Shown: positions 23,612-31,432, counted from the stretch's first letter. The stretch is 33,570 bases of DNA from Prevotella sp. (GCA_022773395.1 JALFBL010000083.1:1-33570), one strand, 5' to 3'. The notes: a model not told the origin generated them from the sequence alone. A program made the numbers and translations.

Positions 23612-26600
23612 ATGAGAAAGTTATATTCCATGCTGGTGCTGCTGTTGTGTCTTAGCACCGTTGGTTTGGCTGCACCTGTCCAGCCGCAGAAAGCCAAGCA
23701 ACTTGCCGACAACTTTTTCGGGCCGTCAGCGTCCGGCAACCGCAATCTGAACATCACCTATCAGGCTAAAGCCAAAAGCACGACAGCCGACAACAATGAG
23801 AACGACAATCTATACTATGTAATCAACCGTGGCGAGAACAACGGATTCGTTGTCATCTCTGCCGACTCCCGAACCAGAGCGGTTCTTGCTTATTCGGACG
23901 AAGGCTGTCTCGACGAGCAAACCATTCAAAACCATCCGTCCGTAAGATGGATGTTCGAGGAATATGCAAGACAAATTGAATGGGCCAAGAACAACATGGA
24001 GGATTCGCCATCCCCATCTTACAGAAAACTGGCATCCGGACAGATGAAGGCTCCGGTACACATCATTGAGCCGCTGCTCGAGGTGGATTGCAATAACCGC
24101 GCCCGGAAACTGCCCACTCCCATCAGCTGGGGGCAAGACTGGCCGTTCAACCTCTACAGCCCCAACATCAGTTACGGCGGAACCATCTATCCCACCGTTT
24201 CTGGTTGTGTGGCCACCGCCATCTCGTCCGTTTTGCGTTGGCACAGATGGCCTGCGCGCCCAAAGGGAAGCCAGACCTACACTTGGTCGAGGACAGGAAG
24301 GAACCTTTCTGTAAACTACGACAACCAGGAGGCCTACGACTGGGAAAACATGCCGGAAGGCGTGGACGCCAATGGAAACGACCGTGTCACCGGGAACAGA
24401 ATTACTGAACAGCAAGCGCAAAACATCGGGCGTCTGCTCCGCGACGTGGGCTATGGCGTAAAGATGAACTACGGCCCTTCTTACGATGGCGGCAGTGGCG
24501 CTTATCTTGTGGACGCACCAGCCACTCTTGTTGACAATTTCGACTACGACGGACGTCTGGAATGCCTCATGCGTTCAGACTATACATATGACGACTGGCT
24601 CACGGGCATCCAGGACGAAATGACCAACTACGGCCCTGTGGTATATGCCGGTTTTTCAAGTGCCGGCGGACACTGTTTCGTGCTCGACGGATTTGCCACA
24701 GAAGGCTACGTGCATGTTGACTGGGGATGGAACAAAATGTCCAACTGCTGGAGTTCCATCGATGTGCTCGAACCCGACTACCACGGTATCGGAGGCGGTG
24801 TGGGCGCATTCTCGCGCGGACACCAGATGCTTCGCTATCTTAAACCAAGTGATGGAGAGTTCGTGCCCATCAGCATTTCAAAGGGCGTGGCACAAACTGA
24901 ATATGAGAAGGCTGCCAACCAGAGTTTCGACATCACCTTCAAGAACAACCGCACAAAATATTTCTACGGAACCTTCAGGCTCTCTGTCAAGAAGGCAGGC
25001 GAGACGGCACTCAAGACTCTTGCTACTTCTTACAAGATCCTGATCGACCGCAACAAGGAAAGAACCTATTCGTTCTCGGGCAATCTCTCTGCCTTTACCG
25101 ACGGAAAATACGAACTTTATGTAAGCTATTCGGAAGACGATGTGAAATGGACCGACATCAAACAGAGCGCAGGCACCATCACCATTGGAAATGCACCGGA
25201 GCCTCCTGTGCCTCCTGTTGTAACCGACCCCCTGTACATCTACACCAAGAACGCACGAACGGAATATACACAGGAAGCCGGACAGAACTTCAGCGTCACC
25301 GTTGGAAACAGATATACCGATTATTACTATGGCACGCTTAAACTCTCTGCCAAGAAGTCGGGGGCCACTGCCTATACCGATCTTGCCACTACATCTTCGT
25401 ATGTAAGAATCAATTCGAACGACAAGGCTGCTGTCAATTTCACAGCCGACCTGTCGAACCTCCCAACAGGTAGTTACGACTTGCGCGTAAGCTATGCCAA
25501 CAACAATGAGTGGAAAGCAATCGGGGAAAGTGCGGGAACCGTTACCGTTAGCGGCGTTACGCCTCCGGTAGAGCAGTCGCGCTTCGCCATTACGCAGACT
25601 TGCGACCAGACTTTCGAGAAGGTGCCCAACCAGTCGATGGCCATTACCGTGAAGAACCAGGGCAGCAGTTACTACTACAACTACTTCAGAGTGTATGGAA
25701 AGAAAGTGGGCGGCAGCAGCTACATCACTTTGGGCACCACAAGCAGCTATAAATATATCGGCACCAACTCAACCGCAACGGTTTATTTCACAGCCGACTT
25801 CACCAACGTCGAGGCGGGCGTTTACGACCTGCGCCTGAGTTATGTGGAGAACGGAGCATGGAAAAACATCGAGGCCGGTGCAGGACGCATCACCGTCAAG
25901 GCCGAGGCCATGGGACCCAAACTCATTGCCACCACGCTCCTTTCCAGTCTGGAAGCGAACGAGGGCGAAGCCATCAGTGTGGAAGTTCCTGTTGCCAACA
26001 ATGGCGACCGCACCTACAGTGGCAGCGTGCAGCTGCTGGCTGGCGGTAGCGTAATTTCGGAGGGAACAGTCACGATTGCTGCTGGACAGAATGCAACGCT
26101 TGCCTTCAGCACCAACACCGCTGCCTTCAACAGCCTCAAGGCTGGCGAATATGCCCTTACCGTATTGTACAACGGAAACGAGAAAGTGGCCTACTATGGT
26201 ACTGAAAACCTGGGCAAACTCATCATCAAGGCAAAGGCACAGCCTGCCACGGCCAAGGGCGACCTGCGCCTCAACTCTGTATTCTTCTATCAGAACGGAA
26301 GCTATGTAGGTTCTAAGTACTGCACGCTCTCCAAGTATTCCGATGTGACCATCAGGGCCAATGTTTATTCTTCAAACGGCTTCAACGGTCCGGTCAAGTT
26401 CTTCATTACCGACCGCTACGGCAACACCTACGGAGCAAGTTCAAAGCTGGAAACCACCAAGGACGTGGCTGTTGGCACATACGGCAGCGGCTATGTTGAC
26501 ATAACGTTCAACATCAACGACTTCACGCTGAACCACTACTACGTCAACATGATTTACAACGATGGCACACAGAACGTTTGCAAGTCATGGGATGCCGTTT

Positions 26601-26989
26601 CGTTCTATATCAGCAGTTACTACATTTACAACGGAAACAGTTCTACAGAAAAGAACGAAATGGGCGAAACGGTGGAAGTGGATGGCCTGACACCCGGTTT
26701 TGTTTACTTGCCGGTAGGCATCAGCAACACCAATGTGGCCGACAACGAAACCACTGCCGTTGACGAAATCAGTGCCAGCGCATCGGGCATCTATCCTGCC
26801 GTGGCTTCCGAAGTTGTCAACATCGTCAGCAACGCTGAGACCACAGCACAGATATTCAACGTGCAGGGCACTTTGATAGAGAGCGTGAAACTGGAAAAGG
26901 GCGTCAACCGCGTTCCTGTTTCCCACTACGCATCGGGTGTCTATCTCGTTCGTTTGAACAAGACCGCCTTGAAGTTTGTCAAGAAGTAA
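23612..26989 (+). CDS. Secreted C10 cysteine protease (interpain/streptopain-like)
   Basis: The 1125-residue protein has a signal peptide (MRKLYSMLVLLLCLSTVGLA) and a Spi-type propeptide (about 25-150; NLYYVINRGENNGFVVISAD). The C10 catalytic domain (about 165-410) has nucleophile Cys199 in SGCVATAISSVLRWH and His354 in GGHCFVLDGF. Three similar modules of about 105-115 residues follow (from about 420, 540 and 655), each with NxSFxIT and a YxLxVSYxxxxxWKxI ending. A fourth, divergent module (about 770-885), another beta domain and a type A type-IX-secretion sorting domain (about 1060-1125, ending SGVYLVRLNKTALKFVKK) complete it. Relatives such as interpain A degrade host heme proteins and complement; that role is inferred here. 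Confidence 0.93.
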   Translation: MRKLYSMLVLLLCLSTVGLAAPVQPQKAKQLADNFFGPSASGNRNLNITYQAKAKSTTADNNENDNLYYVINRGENNGFVVISADSRTRAVLAYSDEGCLDEQTIQNHPSVRWMFEEYARQIEWAKNNMEDSPSPSYRKLASGQMKAPVHIIEPLLEVDCNNRARKLPTPISWGQDWPFNLYSPNISYGGTIYPTVSGCVATAISSVLRWHRWPARPKGSQTYTWSRTGRNLSVNYDNQEAYDWENMPEGVDANGNDRVTGNRITEQQAQNIGRLLRDVGYGVKMNYGPSYDGGSGAYLVDAPATLVDNFDYDGRLECLMRSDYTYDDWLTGIQDEMTNYGPVVYAGFSSAGGHCFVLDGFATEGYVHVDWGWNKMSNCWSSIDVLEPDYHGIGGGVGAFSRGHQMLRYLKPSDGEFVPISISKGVAQTEYEKAANQSFDITFKNNRTKYFYGTFRLSVKKAGETALKTLATSYKILIDRNKERTYSFSGNLSAFTDGKYELYVSYSEDDVKWTDIKQSAGTITIGNAPEPPVPPVVTDPLYIYTKNARTEYTQEAGQNFSVTVGNRYTDYYYGTLKLSAKKSGATAYTDLATTSSYVRINSNDKAAVNFTADLSNLPTGSYDLRVSYANNNEWKAIGESAGTVTVSGVTPPVEQSRFAITQTCDQTFEKVPNQSMAITVKNQGSSYYYNYFRVYGKKVGGSSYITLGTTSSYKYIGTNSTATVYFTADFTNVEAGVYDLRLSYVENGAWKNIEAGAGRITVKAEAMGPKLIATTLLSSLEANEGEAISVEVPVANNGDRTYSGSVQLLAGGSVISEGTVTIAAGQNATLAFSTNTAAFNSLKAGEYALTVLYNGNEKVAYYGTENLGKLIIKAKAQPATAKGDLRLNSVFFYQNGSYVGSKYCTLSKYSDVTIRANVYSSNGFNGPVKFFITDRYGNTYGASSKLETTKDVAVGTYGSGYVDITFNINDFTLNHYYVNMIYNDGTQNVCKSWDAVSFYISSYYIYNGNSSTEKNEMGETVEVDGLTPGFVYLPVGISNTNVADNETTAVDEISASASGIYPAVASEVVNIVSNAETTAQIFNVQGTLIESVKLEKGVNRVPVSHYASGVYLVRLNKTALKFVKK
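24870..25905 (+). repeat. Three tandem protein modules coded in the C10 protease
   Basis: Residues about 420-525, 540-650 and 655-765 share the pattern of an 'NQSFxITxKN' strand, a 'YYxGxFRLSxKKxG' strand, an 'LATTSSYxxI' strand and 'GxYDLRVSYxxNxxWKxI'. The modules look like Ig/CARDB-type beta sandwiches. The divergence is moderate, so the duplication is old or under relaxed selection. Confidence 0.7.
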
Positions 26990-27057
26990 GCGCCCGGCAA
27001 AGGCCGCAGGGCTGACAGAAGAACCATCCCTCATCGATGGAGGGAACTGAAAAAGAG

Positions 27058-27091
27058 ACGGGCGGTTCACCTATGGAACCGCCCGTTTTTT
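27058..27091 (+). terminator. Intrinsic terminator of the C10 protease gene
   Basis: Perfect 11-bp arms (27058-27068 and 27076-27086) surround a 7-nt loop and lead into six T residues (27086-27091). It lies 69 bp after the protease stop codon and just beyond the end of the convergent FMN-binding gene. Confidence 0.92.
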
Positions 27092-27118
27092 CATGTCTCA
27101 CACCAAGTCTTCTGCCGC

Positions 27119-27538
27119 CTACCGGTTTTTCCGGTAATACGTCAGCCCGGCTTTTACGTTGGCCTTCACGGCATTGCTCGACAGGGTGGCGCCGCTCACG
27201 CCATCCACCTCTGCCGTCAAGGCCTTGCCCACCTTCATGCCGTTCCAGCTGTTCAGTATTTTGTCTTTTACCTTTTGAAAATAGCGTGGCGATTCCTGGT
27301 TCTCCAGTGCCTCTACTTTCACCACCTTGTTGGCCTTGATGTATATCTTGAGGGGCGTGTTGCCCTTGTAGCCTTTCACTCCGCCCGTAATTGTCGCCGT
27401 GTTCACTACGTGCGTGCCGTCGGCCATTTTCGTGATGACTTCCGTTTTTGTCTTTCCTGCCATGGCATCTGTGCCTGCGGCAGCCGCCATGCAGAGGGCT
27501 GCCCCGGTCACGAAAACGCTGAATACCTGTTTTTTCAT
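27119..27538 (-). CDS. Exported FMN-binding domain protein
   Basis: Starting at ATG 27538 (preceded by AAGGAA), the 139-residue protein has a signal peptide (MKKQVFSVFVTGAALCMAAA) and one FMN-binding domain (about 45-139; ATITGGVKGYKGNTPLKIYI). The segment DGVSGATLSSNAV matches the D-x-x-SGA(S/T) flavinylation motif, in which ApbE attaches FMN through phosphoester linkage to Thr or Ser. It is NqrC/RnfG-like, but stands alone with no Nqr/Rnf genes nearby. It probably carries electrons outside the cytoplasmic membrane, as in extracytosolic flavin systems; donor and acceptor are unknown. The reading extended upstream to 27715 lacks the signal at its N-terminus and is rejected. Confidence 0.87.
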   Translation of the reverse strand: MKKQVFSVFVTGAALCMAAAAGTDAMAGKTKTEVITKMADGTHVVNTATITGGVKGYKGNTPLKIYIKANKVVKVEALENQESPRYFQKVKDKILNSWNGMKVGKALTAEVDGVSGATLSSNAVKANVKAGLTYYRKNR

Positions 27539-27563
27539 TTCCTTGTGATTTTTGTTGTGGATG

Positions 27564-27571
27564 CAAAAATA
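27564..27571 (-). promoter_or_regulatory. -7 element of the FMN-binding protein gene
   Basis: TATTTTTG on the minus strand matches TAnnTTTG, 25 bp before the start codon. No -33 TTTG at the normal distance. Confidence 0.6.
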
Positions 27572-27988
27572 GCAATTATTCTTTGAACTCCACCATGGAA
27601 TGGCAGAATTTTGAAGTGGCAGGATGCTGGCGTCTGCCCAACTGCTTTTCTGCCCTTTTCCGGCTGTCCGGAGCCAGTGGGCGGAAATGCGGGGAGGCAA
27701 GAGGGGTTTTGTCAAAATTTTTCAGCATTTATGCGCTTTAGAATCTCCCGTTTGCAGAAAAAGGTTGAGGATGGCAAAAAAAAACGAAATTTTCGGGAAA
27801 AACATAAACTGCTGTTTGTCAGCAATATGCTGCCTGACGAGCTGATGTTTCGCTGCTTGCTTCCGACAGAAATCGTCCGACGGATGATGCTTTGCCCAGA
27901 GTTTCCGCCTTCCCCAAACCGTCTTGCCTGTACGTTTGAAACGCTTTTCGGCAGTTTTTGCGTCAGCAGAACTTTTGCCCAAATGTTT

Positions 27989-28076
27989 CAACCCGCCATC
28001 GGGCGACCGGCAAGCGATGATTCCTCGTCGCGCAACGGATGATGGGTTGAAGGGCAACGGATGATACCTCGACTCA
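27989..28076. repeat. 22-bp direct repeats, locus B
   Basis: Units start at 28011, 28033 and 28055 (exactly 22 bp apart), each opening CAA(C/G)(G/C)GATGAT followed by 11 variable bases; a weaker unit starts at 27989. The CGGATGAT core recurs at 27881, where the 18-mer resembles one in the 3.3-kb interval. These are too short and too few for CRISPR. Confidence 0.6.
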
Positions 28077-28378
28077 CAAAGAAACATCCATGGCCTGTCA
28101 GTGGATGGTTTCCCGGTAAAAAACAGCCGTTTCATCGTTGTTTTTCGTGAAAATCTTCTGTTTGTCTAAATGCTGCCATCAGCATCCGGATGCGTTTTTC
28201 TCAGAAATGCGGGGCCTTGTCGTCCGCTTTGGGGAGAAAACGTTTTTGCGTGTTTGTCAAAATAATTCGTAAAAATGGAGGGAGAAAATTCTGTGGGTGC
28301 TTGCCGCTTCCATGGCATTCTTTATTTTATTTAAGACAACCGAAAGCGTTTGTGAACGAAATGTGCACAAATCGTATG

Positions 28379-28386
28379 TAATTTTG
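28379..28386 (+). promoter_or_regulatory. -7 element before the 28.45-kb gene
   Basis: TAATTTTG matches TAnnTTTG and implies a leader of about 60 nt. The nearest upstream TTTG (28349-28352) is 26 bp away, longer than usual. Confidence 0.55.
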
Positions 28387-28453
28387 CATCCGAAAACACA
28401 CGCCCCACAGCGGAGCTGATTGTTTCTGATAACCACTTTATTATTTTACTACA

Positions 28454-28912
28454 ATGTATTACACGCAAAAGTCAACGAGTGGTGGAGAAGATGTCCGCCC
28501 AAACACGATGAAACCGCAGAATGAGAAACGCAACCGGAGCAGATGCGAGTGCGCCCAGGCGAAACTGACGGAAGAGTTCTGCCAGTTGTTGAACGCAAAG
28601 GGCACAGGTCGCTGGAGATGGAAGGGCACCACAACCGACCTGCTGGAGGCCGCCTACAGGGTGTATCTTTCCAACAGCGTGCGCAACCGCCATGGATGCC
28701 CTTGTACGTTTCGGCATATTGCCGATGAAATCTGCAAAAAACTGCAAAGAACACTGCCCAACCATCCCACTTCGTATGTGTATCGGGCACAGCACCGGAA
28801 AGGGGTGCGGCAGGAATCGTTCTTTACCCGCTACTGCTGGATTTGGGAACACGAGGATCCGGAGCAGCCGTTGATGCACTTTGTGGCAGCGGAGAAATCG
28901 CCGCGGCTCTGA
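28454..28912 (+). CDS. Small basic protein with RteC-like C-terminal domain
   Basis: The 152-residue protein has a polar, basic N-terminus of about 50 residues. A segment reading WRWKGTTTDLLEAAYRVYLS...CTFRHIADEICKKLQ follows, then a basic stretch (RAQHRKGVRQESFFTRY). The 'W-x-G-x-x-TDLLE-x-x-Y' pattern recalls the C-terminal domain of RteC proteins of Bacteroides conjugative transposons, which is a winged-helix DNA-binding fold. This is a weak recalled resemblance. It lies 58 bp before an M15 peptidase and close to an HU-HIG protein. A nucleic-acid-binding regulator is possible; the function is not known to me. No membrane segment or signal. Confidence 0.6.
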   Translation: MYYTQKSTSGGEDVRPNTMKPQNEKRNRSRCECAQAKLTEEFCQLLNAKGTGRWRWKGTTTDLLEAAYRVYLSNSVRNRHGCPCTFRHIADEICKKLQRTLPNHPTSYVYRAQHRKGVRQESFFTRYCWIWEHEDPEQPLMHFVAAEKSPRL

Positions 28913-28970
28913 AAAGAAACATGCAGGCCGGATCGGCTGGCATTTTATTCAACAAACAAAAAACAAAACC

Positions 28971-29426
28971 ATGGAAAAACAAGTAAGCCGGGAGCAGATG
29001 CTCTCGCCCCACTTTTCGCTCGAAGAGATGTGCAAAAGCGGAACAGCCATCCGCAAAAACATTGAGAATTGGCCCGATGCCTTGGCGGTGGAACGCCTGC
29101 GGGTGCTCTGCCTGAACGTGCTCGAACCCTTGCGGCGGCGCTTTGGCGTGATCCGCATCACCAGTGGCTATCGTTGCCAGTCTTTGAACGAGGCTGTGGG
29201 TGGAGTGCCCACCAGTCAGCATCTGCTGGGCGAAGCCGCCGACATTCATGTGTCCAACAGGGAGGTGGGGCAGAAAATGTTCGATTTCATCGACAAAAAC
29301 TTGGTGTTCGACCAACTGCTTTTCGAACAGCGACAGTCCAGCGGTGCCTGCTGGTTGCACGTCAGTTACAGGCTCCGCCGCGCCGCCAACCGCCATCAGG
29401 CCATACCTTATCATAAGGTGAAATAA
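28971..29426 (+). CDS. M15 (D-Ala-D-Ala carboxypeptidase-type) peptidase
   Basis: I start at ATG 28971 because upstream in-frame codons overlap the previous gene, giving 151 residues. The Peptidase_M15_3 pattern is clear: HFSLEEMCKSGTA near the N-terminus, ITSGYRCQSLNEAVGG, then the zinc ligands His84 and Asp91 (SQHLLGEAADIHV) and His130 (WLHVSY). Enzymes of this group cut peptidoglycan cross-links and are found as phage endolysins and in Bacteroides cryptic elements. No signal peptide is present, so it would need a holin-like route, lysis, or another secretion route to reach the wall. It is followed by an HU-HIG gene with its own promoter and two tiny hydrophobic peptides. Confidence 0.88.
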   Translation: MEKQVSREQMLSPHFSLEEMCKSGTAIRKNIENWPDALAVERLRVLCLNVLEPLRRRFGVIRITSGYRCQSLNEAVGGVPTSQHLLGEAADIHVSNREVGQKMFDFIDKNLVFDQLLFEQRQSSGACWLHVSYRLRRAANRHQAIPYHKVK

Positions 29427-29712
29427 GACGCAAAACAAGGCAAACGCCCGGCAAGGGAGAATCTGGAAATGGACGAAAATCGGCCGGAAGGCCTCTGTTT
29501 GTCGGTCTCGGGAGTGTAACTGCTTTTGTATCGCATAATGTAAGCAGCTCATCCTTGACATCGCCTTCAAAATGTAGTACCTTTGCATCGTCAATCAGGA
29601 ACGGCGACAGGTCTTAGGAAGATTGCAATCCCTGCCGCCCGCCCGAAGACAAACTGCGCAGTAGAGAGAGTATGAAACCATCAGTAACAAACCTTTTTAA
29701 AATTGAAAAACA
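29427..29712. other. Interval between the M15 and HU-HIG genes
   Basis: It has no gene. The only clear element is the promoter at 29555-29585; the remaining 5' leader of about 120 nt shows no obvious structure. Confidence 0.5.
29555..29585 (+). promoter_or_regulatory. Promoter of the HU-HIG gene
   Basis: TTG (29555-29557), a 20-bp spacer and TACCTTTG (29578-29585) match the consensus and imply a leader of about 120 nt. Confidence 0.78.
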
Positions 29713-30189
29713 ATGCCTGTATTTTATAGATTGTACAAGAACAACAACAAGAAGAGCCAAGCATACAACAAATGGTATGCGGCAGCCGTGACCACAAAGA
29801 CCGTGACGTTGAAAGAGGTGGCCGAGATCATCCAGCGCAACTGCTCGCTCAAGCGAAGCGATGTGAACGCTGTGCTCACCGAATTGCCCGAAGTGCTGAA
29901 AGACATGATGCAGACGGGTGTCCGCGTGAAAATCGACGGGCTGGGTTCGTTCAAATATGGCCTGAAGTCCATCGGGACGGAAACCGTGACCGAGTTCAAC
30001 TCTTTGGAGAACATCATGAAAGTAAGGGTGATTTTCCAACCCGAAACCGTTGTGGACACTGCCACCAGGAAGCGCCGGAAAGCGCTTTGTCAGGGAGTCA
30101 CCTTTATGGATGTGAACAAAATGGCCAGCAAGGCGGCTCTCGACGCTGCTGTTACGGAGGCTACCCCCGAAACGCCTTCCCAGCCCTAA
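29713..30189 (+). CDS. HU-HIG family DNA-binding protein
   Basis: The 158-residue protein begins MPVFYRLYKNNNKKSQAYNKWYA, the typical start of Bacteroidota HU-like (HU-HIG) proteins. The HU fold follows (about 25-120), with TLKEVAEIIQRNCSLKRSDVNAVLTELPEVL helices and VRVKIDGLGSFKYGLKS, where the beta-arm would begin. The C-terminus (about 125-158) is an Ala/Thr/Pro-rich tail. It lacks the Ig domain found in some members. It should bind and bend DNA in the cytoplasm. It has its own promoter, and a smalltalk gene starts 60 bp downstream. Confidence 0.9.
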   Translation: MPVFYRLYKNNNKKSQAYNKWYAAAVTTKTVTLKEVAEIIQRNCSLKRSDVNAVLTELPEVLKDMMQTGVRVKIDGLGSFKYGLKSIGTETVTEFNSLENIMKVRVIFQPETVVDTATRKRRKALCQGVTFMDVNKMASKAALDAAVTEATPETPSQP

Positions 30190-30249
30190 CCGGCGGCGGA
30201 GCCAGGCAAATGCAACCCTCATTTATTAACCTTTTAAAACCAGAAAAAC

Positions 30250-30351
30250 ATGAACAAGAACAGTTGGAAAGTAGTAGTAAAGTTAATCATCGCCATTGCC
30301 ACCGCCATACTGGGCGTGCTGGGAACGGGTCAAACCGAAAATGCAGACTGA
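30250..30351 (+). CDS. Smalltalk family mini-protein
   Basis: The 33-residue protein begins MNKNSWKVVVKLIIAIATA and ends LGVLGTGQTENAD. A short basic N-terminus is followed by one hydrophobic helix. It fits the 'smalltalk protein' family, about 33 residues, annotated in Bacteroides and Prevotella, often close to HU-like proteins. Molecular role is unknown. It is likely a single-pass membrane peptide. The end of the gene overlaps a second tiny frame by 11 bp (ATG at 30341). It is too short for ordinary gene callers, but the sequence match is convincing. Confidence 0.85.
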   Translation: MNKNSWKVVVKLIIAIATAILGVLGTGQTENAD

Positions 30352-30454
30352 CATGGGTGGGAAAGACTGGCACGACACCATATTGTTCGTGCTGCGTGCC
30401 ATCGTCTTGTTGCTGACGATAGCCGCCATTATCAGTTGCAGTGATTTGATTTGA
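30341..30454 (+). CDS. Tiny hydrophobic peptide overlapping smalltalk
   Basis: Starting at ATG 30341, which overlaps the smalltalk stop, the frame gives 37 residues; ATG 30353 would give 33 (MGGKDWHDTILFVLRAIVLL and on to the stop). It has a polar N-terminus with Lys, Asp, Trp and His, a single strong hydrophobic helix (ILFVLRAIVLLLTIAAII) and a CSDLI end. The -1/+2 frame overlap suggests translational coupling with smalltalk. I do not know a family. The layout (two tiny membrane peptides after a peptidase and HU protein) suggests a shared unit. It is supported only by composition, coupling and position, so the gene call is moderate. Confidence 0.55.
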   Translation: MQTDMGGKDWHDTILFVLRAIVLLLTIAAIISCSDLI

Positions 30455-30477
30455 GAATGACTTGAAGATGTGGTAGG

Positions 30478-30511
30478 GAAGAGGGATGGCCGGAAGGGTC
30501 TTTCCCTCTTC
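30478..30511 (+). terminator. Terminator-like hairpin after the tiny peptide
   Basis: GAAGAGGGA (30478-30486) and TCCCTCTTC (30503-30511) form a perfect 9-bp stem around a 16-nt loop, 24 bp after the tiny-peptide stop codon. Only two T residues follow. Confidence 0.6.
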
Positions 30512-30631
30512 TTGCCATGTGGGCTGCGAGAAACATTTGTCCGGCCTGCCCAATGGTCGGCGAAAAGTGCATTGTTTTCCCGAACTGTTGGCATTTTGCT
30601 TTCATTTTGTGTTTTTTTATCTCTATGTTGA

Positions 30632-30661
30632 TTGTGAATTGCAAAAAAATGGTTTACTTTG
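30632..30661 (+). promoter_or_regulatory. Probable promoter of the nitroreductase gene
   Basis: TTG (30632-30634), a 19-bp spacer and TTACTTTG (30654-30661) match the Bacteroidota consensus with one mismatch in the -7 box. Confidence 0.55.
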
Positions 30662-30810
30662 CAGCAGAAAGTCAGCAGAACCGTTTTTTTTCTGTTGGAA
30701 TTTAAAATTAAAACAAATTAATCATTCACATTTGGGTCTGCAAGAGAAGTTTCTGAAATATAGGATTGAAAGAAAGAAACGTTTGCAGGCGAAATGCTAA
30801 AAAAAGAAAC

Positions 30811-31416
30811 ATGATGAACAGAAATTTTCAGGATGCTGTTGCGAACCGTCGCAGCTATTACGCATTGAAAAACGAATCGCCCATTGGCGACAACGAAATC
30901 AGGGGCATTGTAGAGCATGCCGTGAAGCATGTGCCGTCGGCTTTCAACAGCCAGAGTACGCGCGTGGTGGTGCTGCTGGGCGAGAACCACCGCAAGGTGT
31001 GGGAAATTGTGAAGGGCAAACTGCGCAAAATGGTACCCTCTGAGGCTTTTGCCGCAACAGAGAGCAAAATCAACGGGTCGTTTGAAAGCGGTTATGGAAC
31101 CATATTGTATTACGAAGACCAGGATGTGGTGAAGGGCTTGCAGGAACAGTTCCCGCTCTATGCCGACAACTTTCCTGTATGGTCGGAGCACACCAGTGCC
31201 ATGCACCAGTTTGCCATTTGGACGGCTTTGGAGGATGCGGGCTTTGGCGCCTCGGTGCAACATTACAATCCACTGATTGATGCAGAGGTGGCAAAGACAT
31301 TCGGCATCAAGCCATCGTGGAAACTTCGTGCGCAGATGCCGTTTGGTGTGGCCATTGGCGAAGCAGGCGAAAAAACATTCGCTCCGATAGAAGAGAGGGT
31401 GCTGTTTTTCAAGTGA
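30811..31416 (+). CDS. Nitroreductase family protein
   Basis: The start at 30811 (MMNRNFQDAVANRRSYYAL) gives 201 residues. An upstream ATG at 30766 adds only Lys/Arg-rich residues and is rejected. The N-terminal R-R-S-Y segment for FMN binding, AFNSQSTRVVVLLGENHRKVW, MHQFAIWTALEDAGFGASVQHYNP and GVAIGEAGEKTF match the FRM2/HbN-type subgroup of nitroreductases. It probably uses FMN and NAD(P)H to reduce nitro compounds or quinones in the cytoplasm; the true substrate is unknown. It is a single-gene unit, followed by a hairpin. Confidence 0.88.
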   Translation: MMNRNFQDAVANRRSYYALKNESPIGDNEIRGIVEHAVKHVPSAFNSQSTRVVVLLGENHRKVWEIVKGKLRKMVPSEAFAATESKINGSFESGYGTILYYEDQDVVKGLQEQFPLYADNFPVWSEHTSAMHQFAIWTALEDAGFGASVQHYNPLIDAEVAKTFGIKPSWKLRAQMPFGVAIGEAGEKTFAPIEERVLFFK

Positions 31417-31432
31417 ACAAACCGTCATGCAT

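Larger units (their letters stand above)
27572..28453. other. Gene-poor interval with ~22-bp repeats
   Basis: No gene is convincing in these 880 bp. Overlapping frames exist on both strands (for example 27611-28042 plus and 27722-28135 minus), but both are rich in residues typical of non-coding translation and show no domain. It holds 22-bp direct repeats at 27989-28076, a related 18-mer at 27881-27898, and a TAATTTTG -7 element at 28379-28386 for the next gene. Confidence 0.5.
30455..30810. other. Interval before the nitroreductase gene
   Basis: It contains a terminator-like hairpin (30478-30511) and an AT-rich promoter region (30632-30661) with a leader of about 140 nt. No gene is seen. 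Confidence 0.5.

Noticed and set aside
27539..27715. Upstream extension of the FMN-binding protein
   Set aside because: It would bury the signal peptide, and the -7 promoter element at 27564-27571 lies inside it.
27989..28076. CRISPR-like array
   Set aside because: Repeats of about 11 conserved bases with 11 variable bases are far too short for CRISPR, and no cas genes are present.
27611..28135. Overlapping open frames on both strands in the 27.6-28.1 kb interval
   Set aside because: Both strands are open over the same DNA, neither shows a domain, a signal peptide or a promoter, and the DNA carries short tandem repeats.
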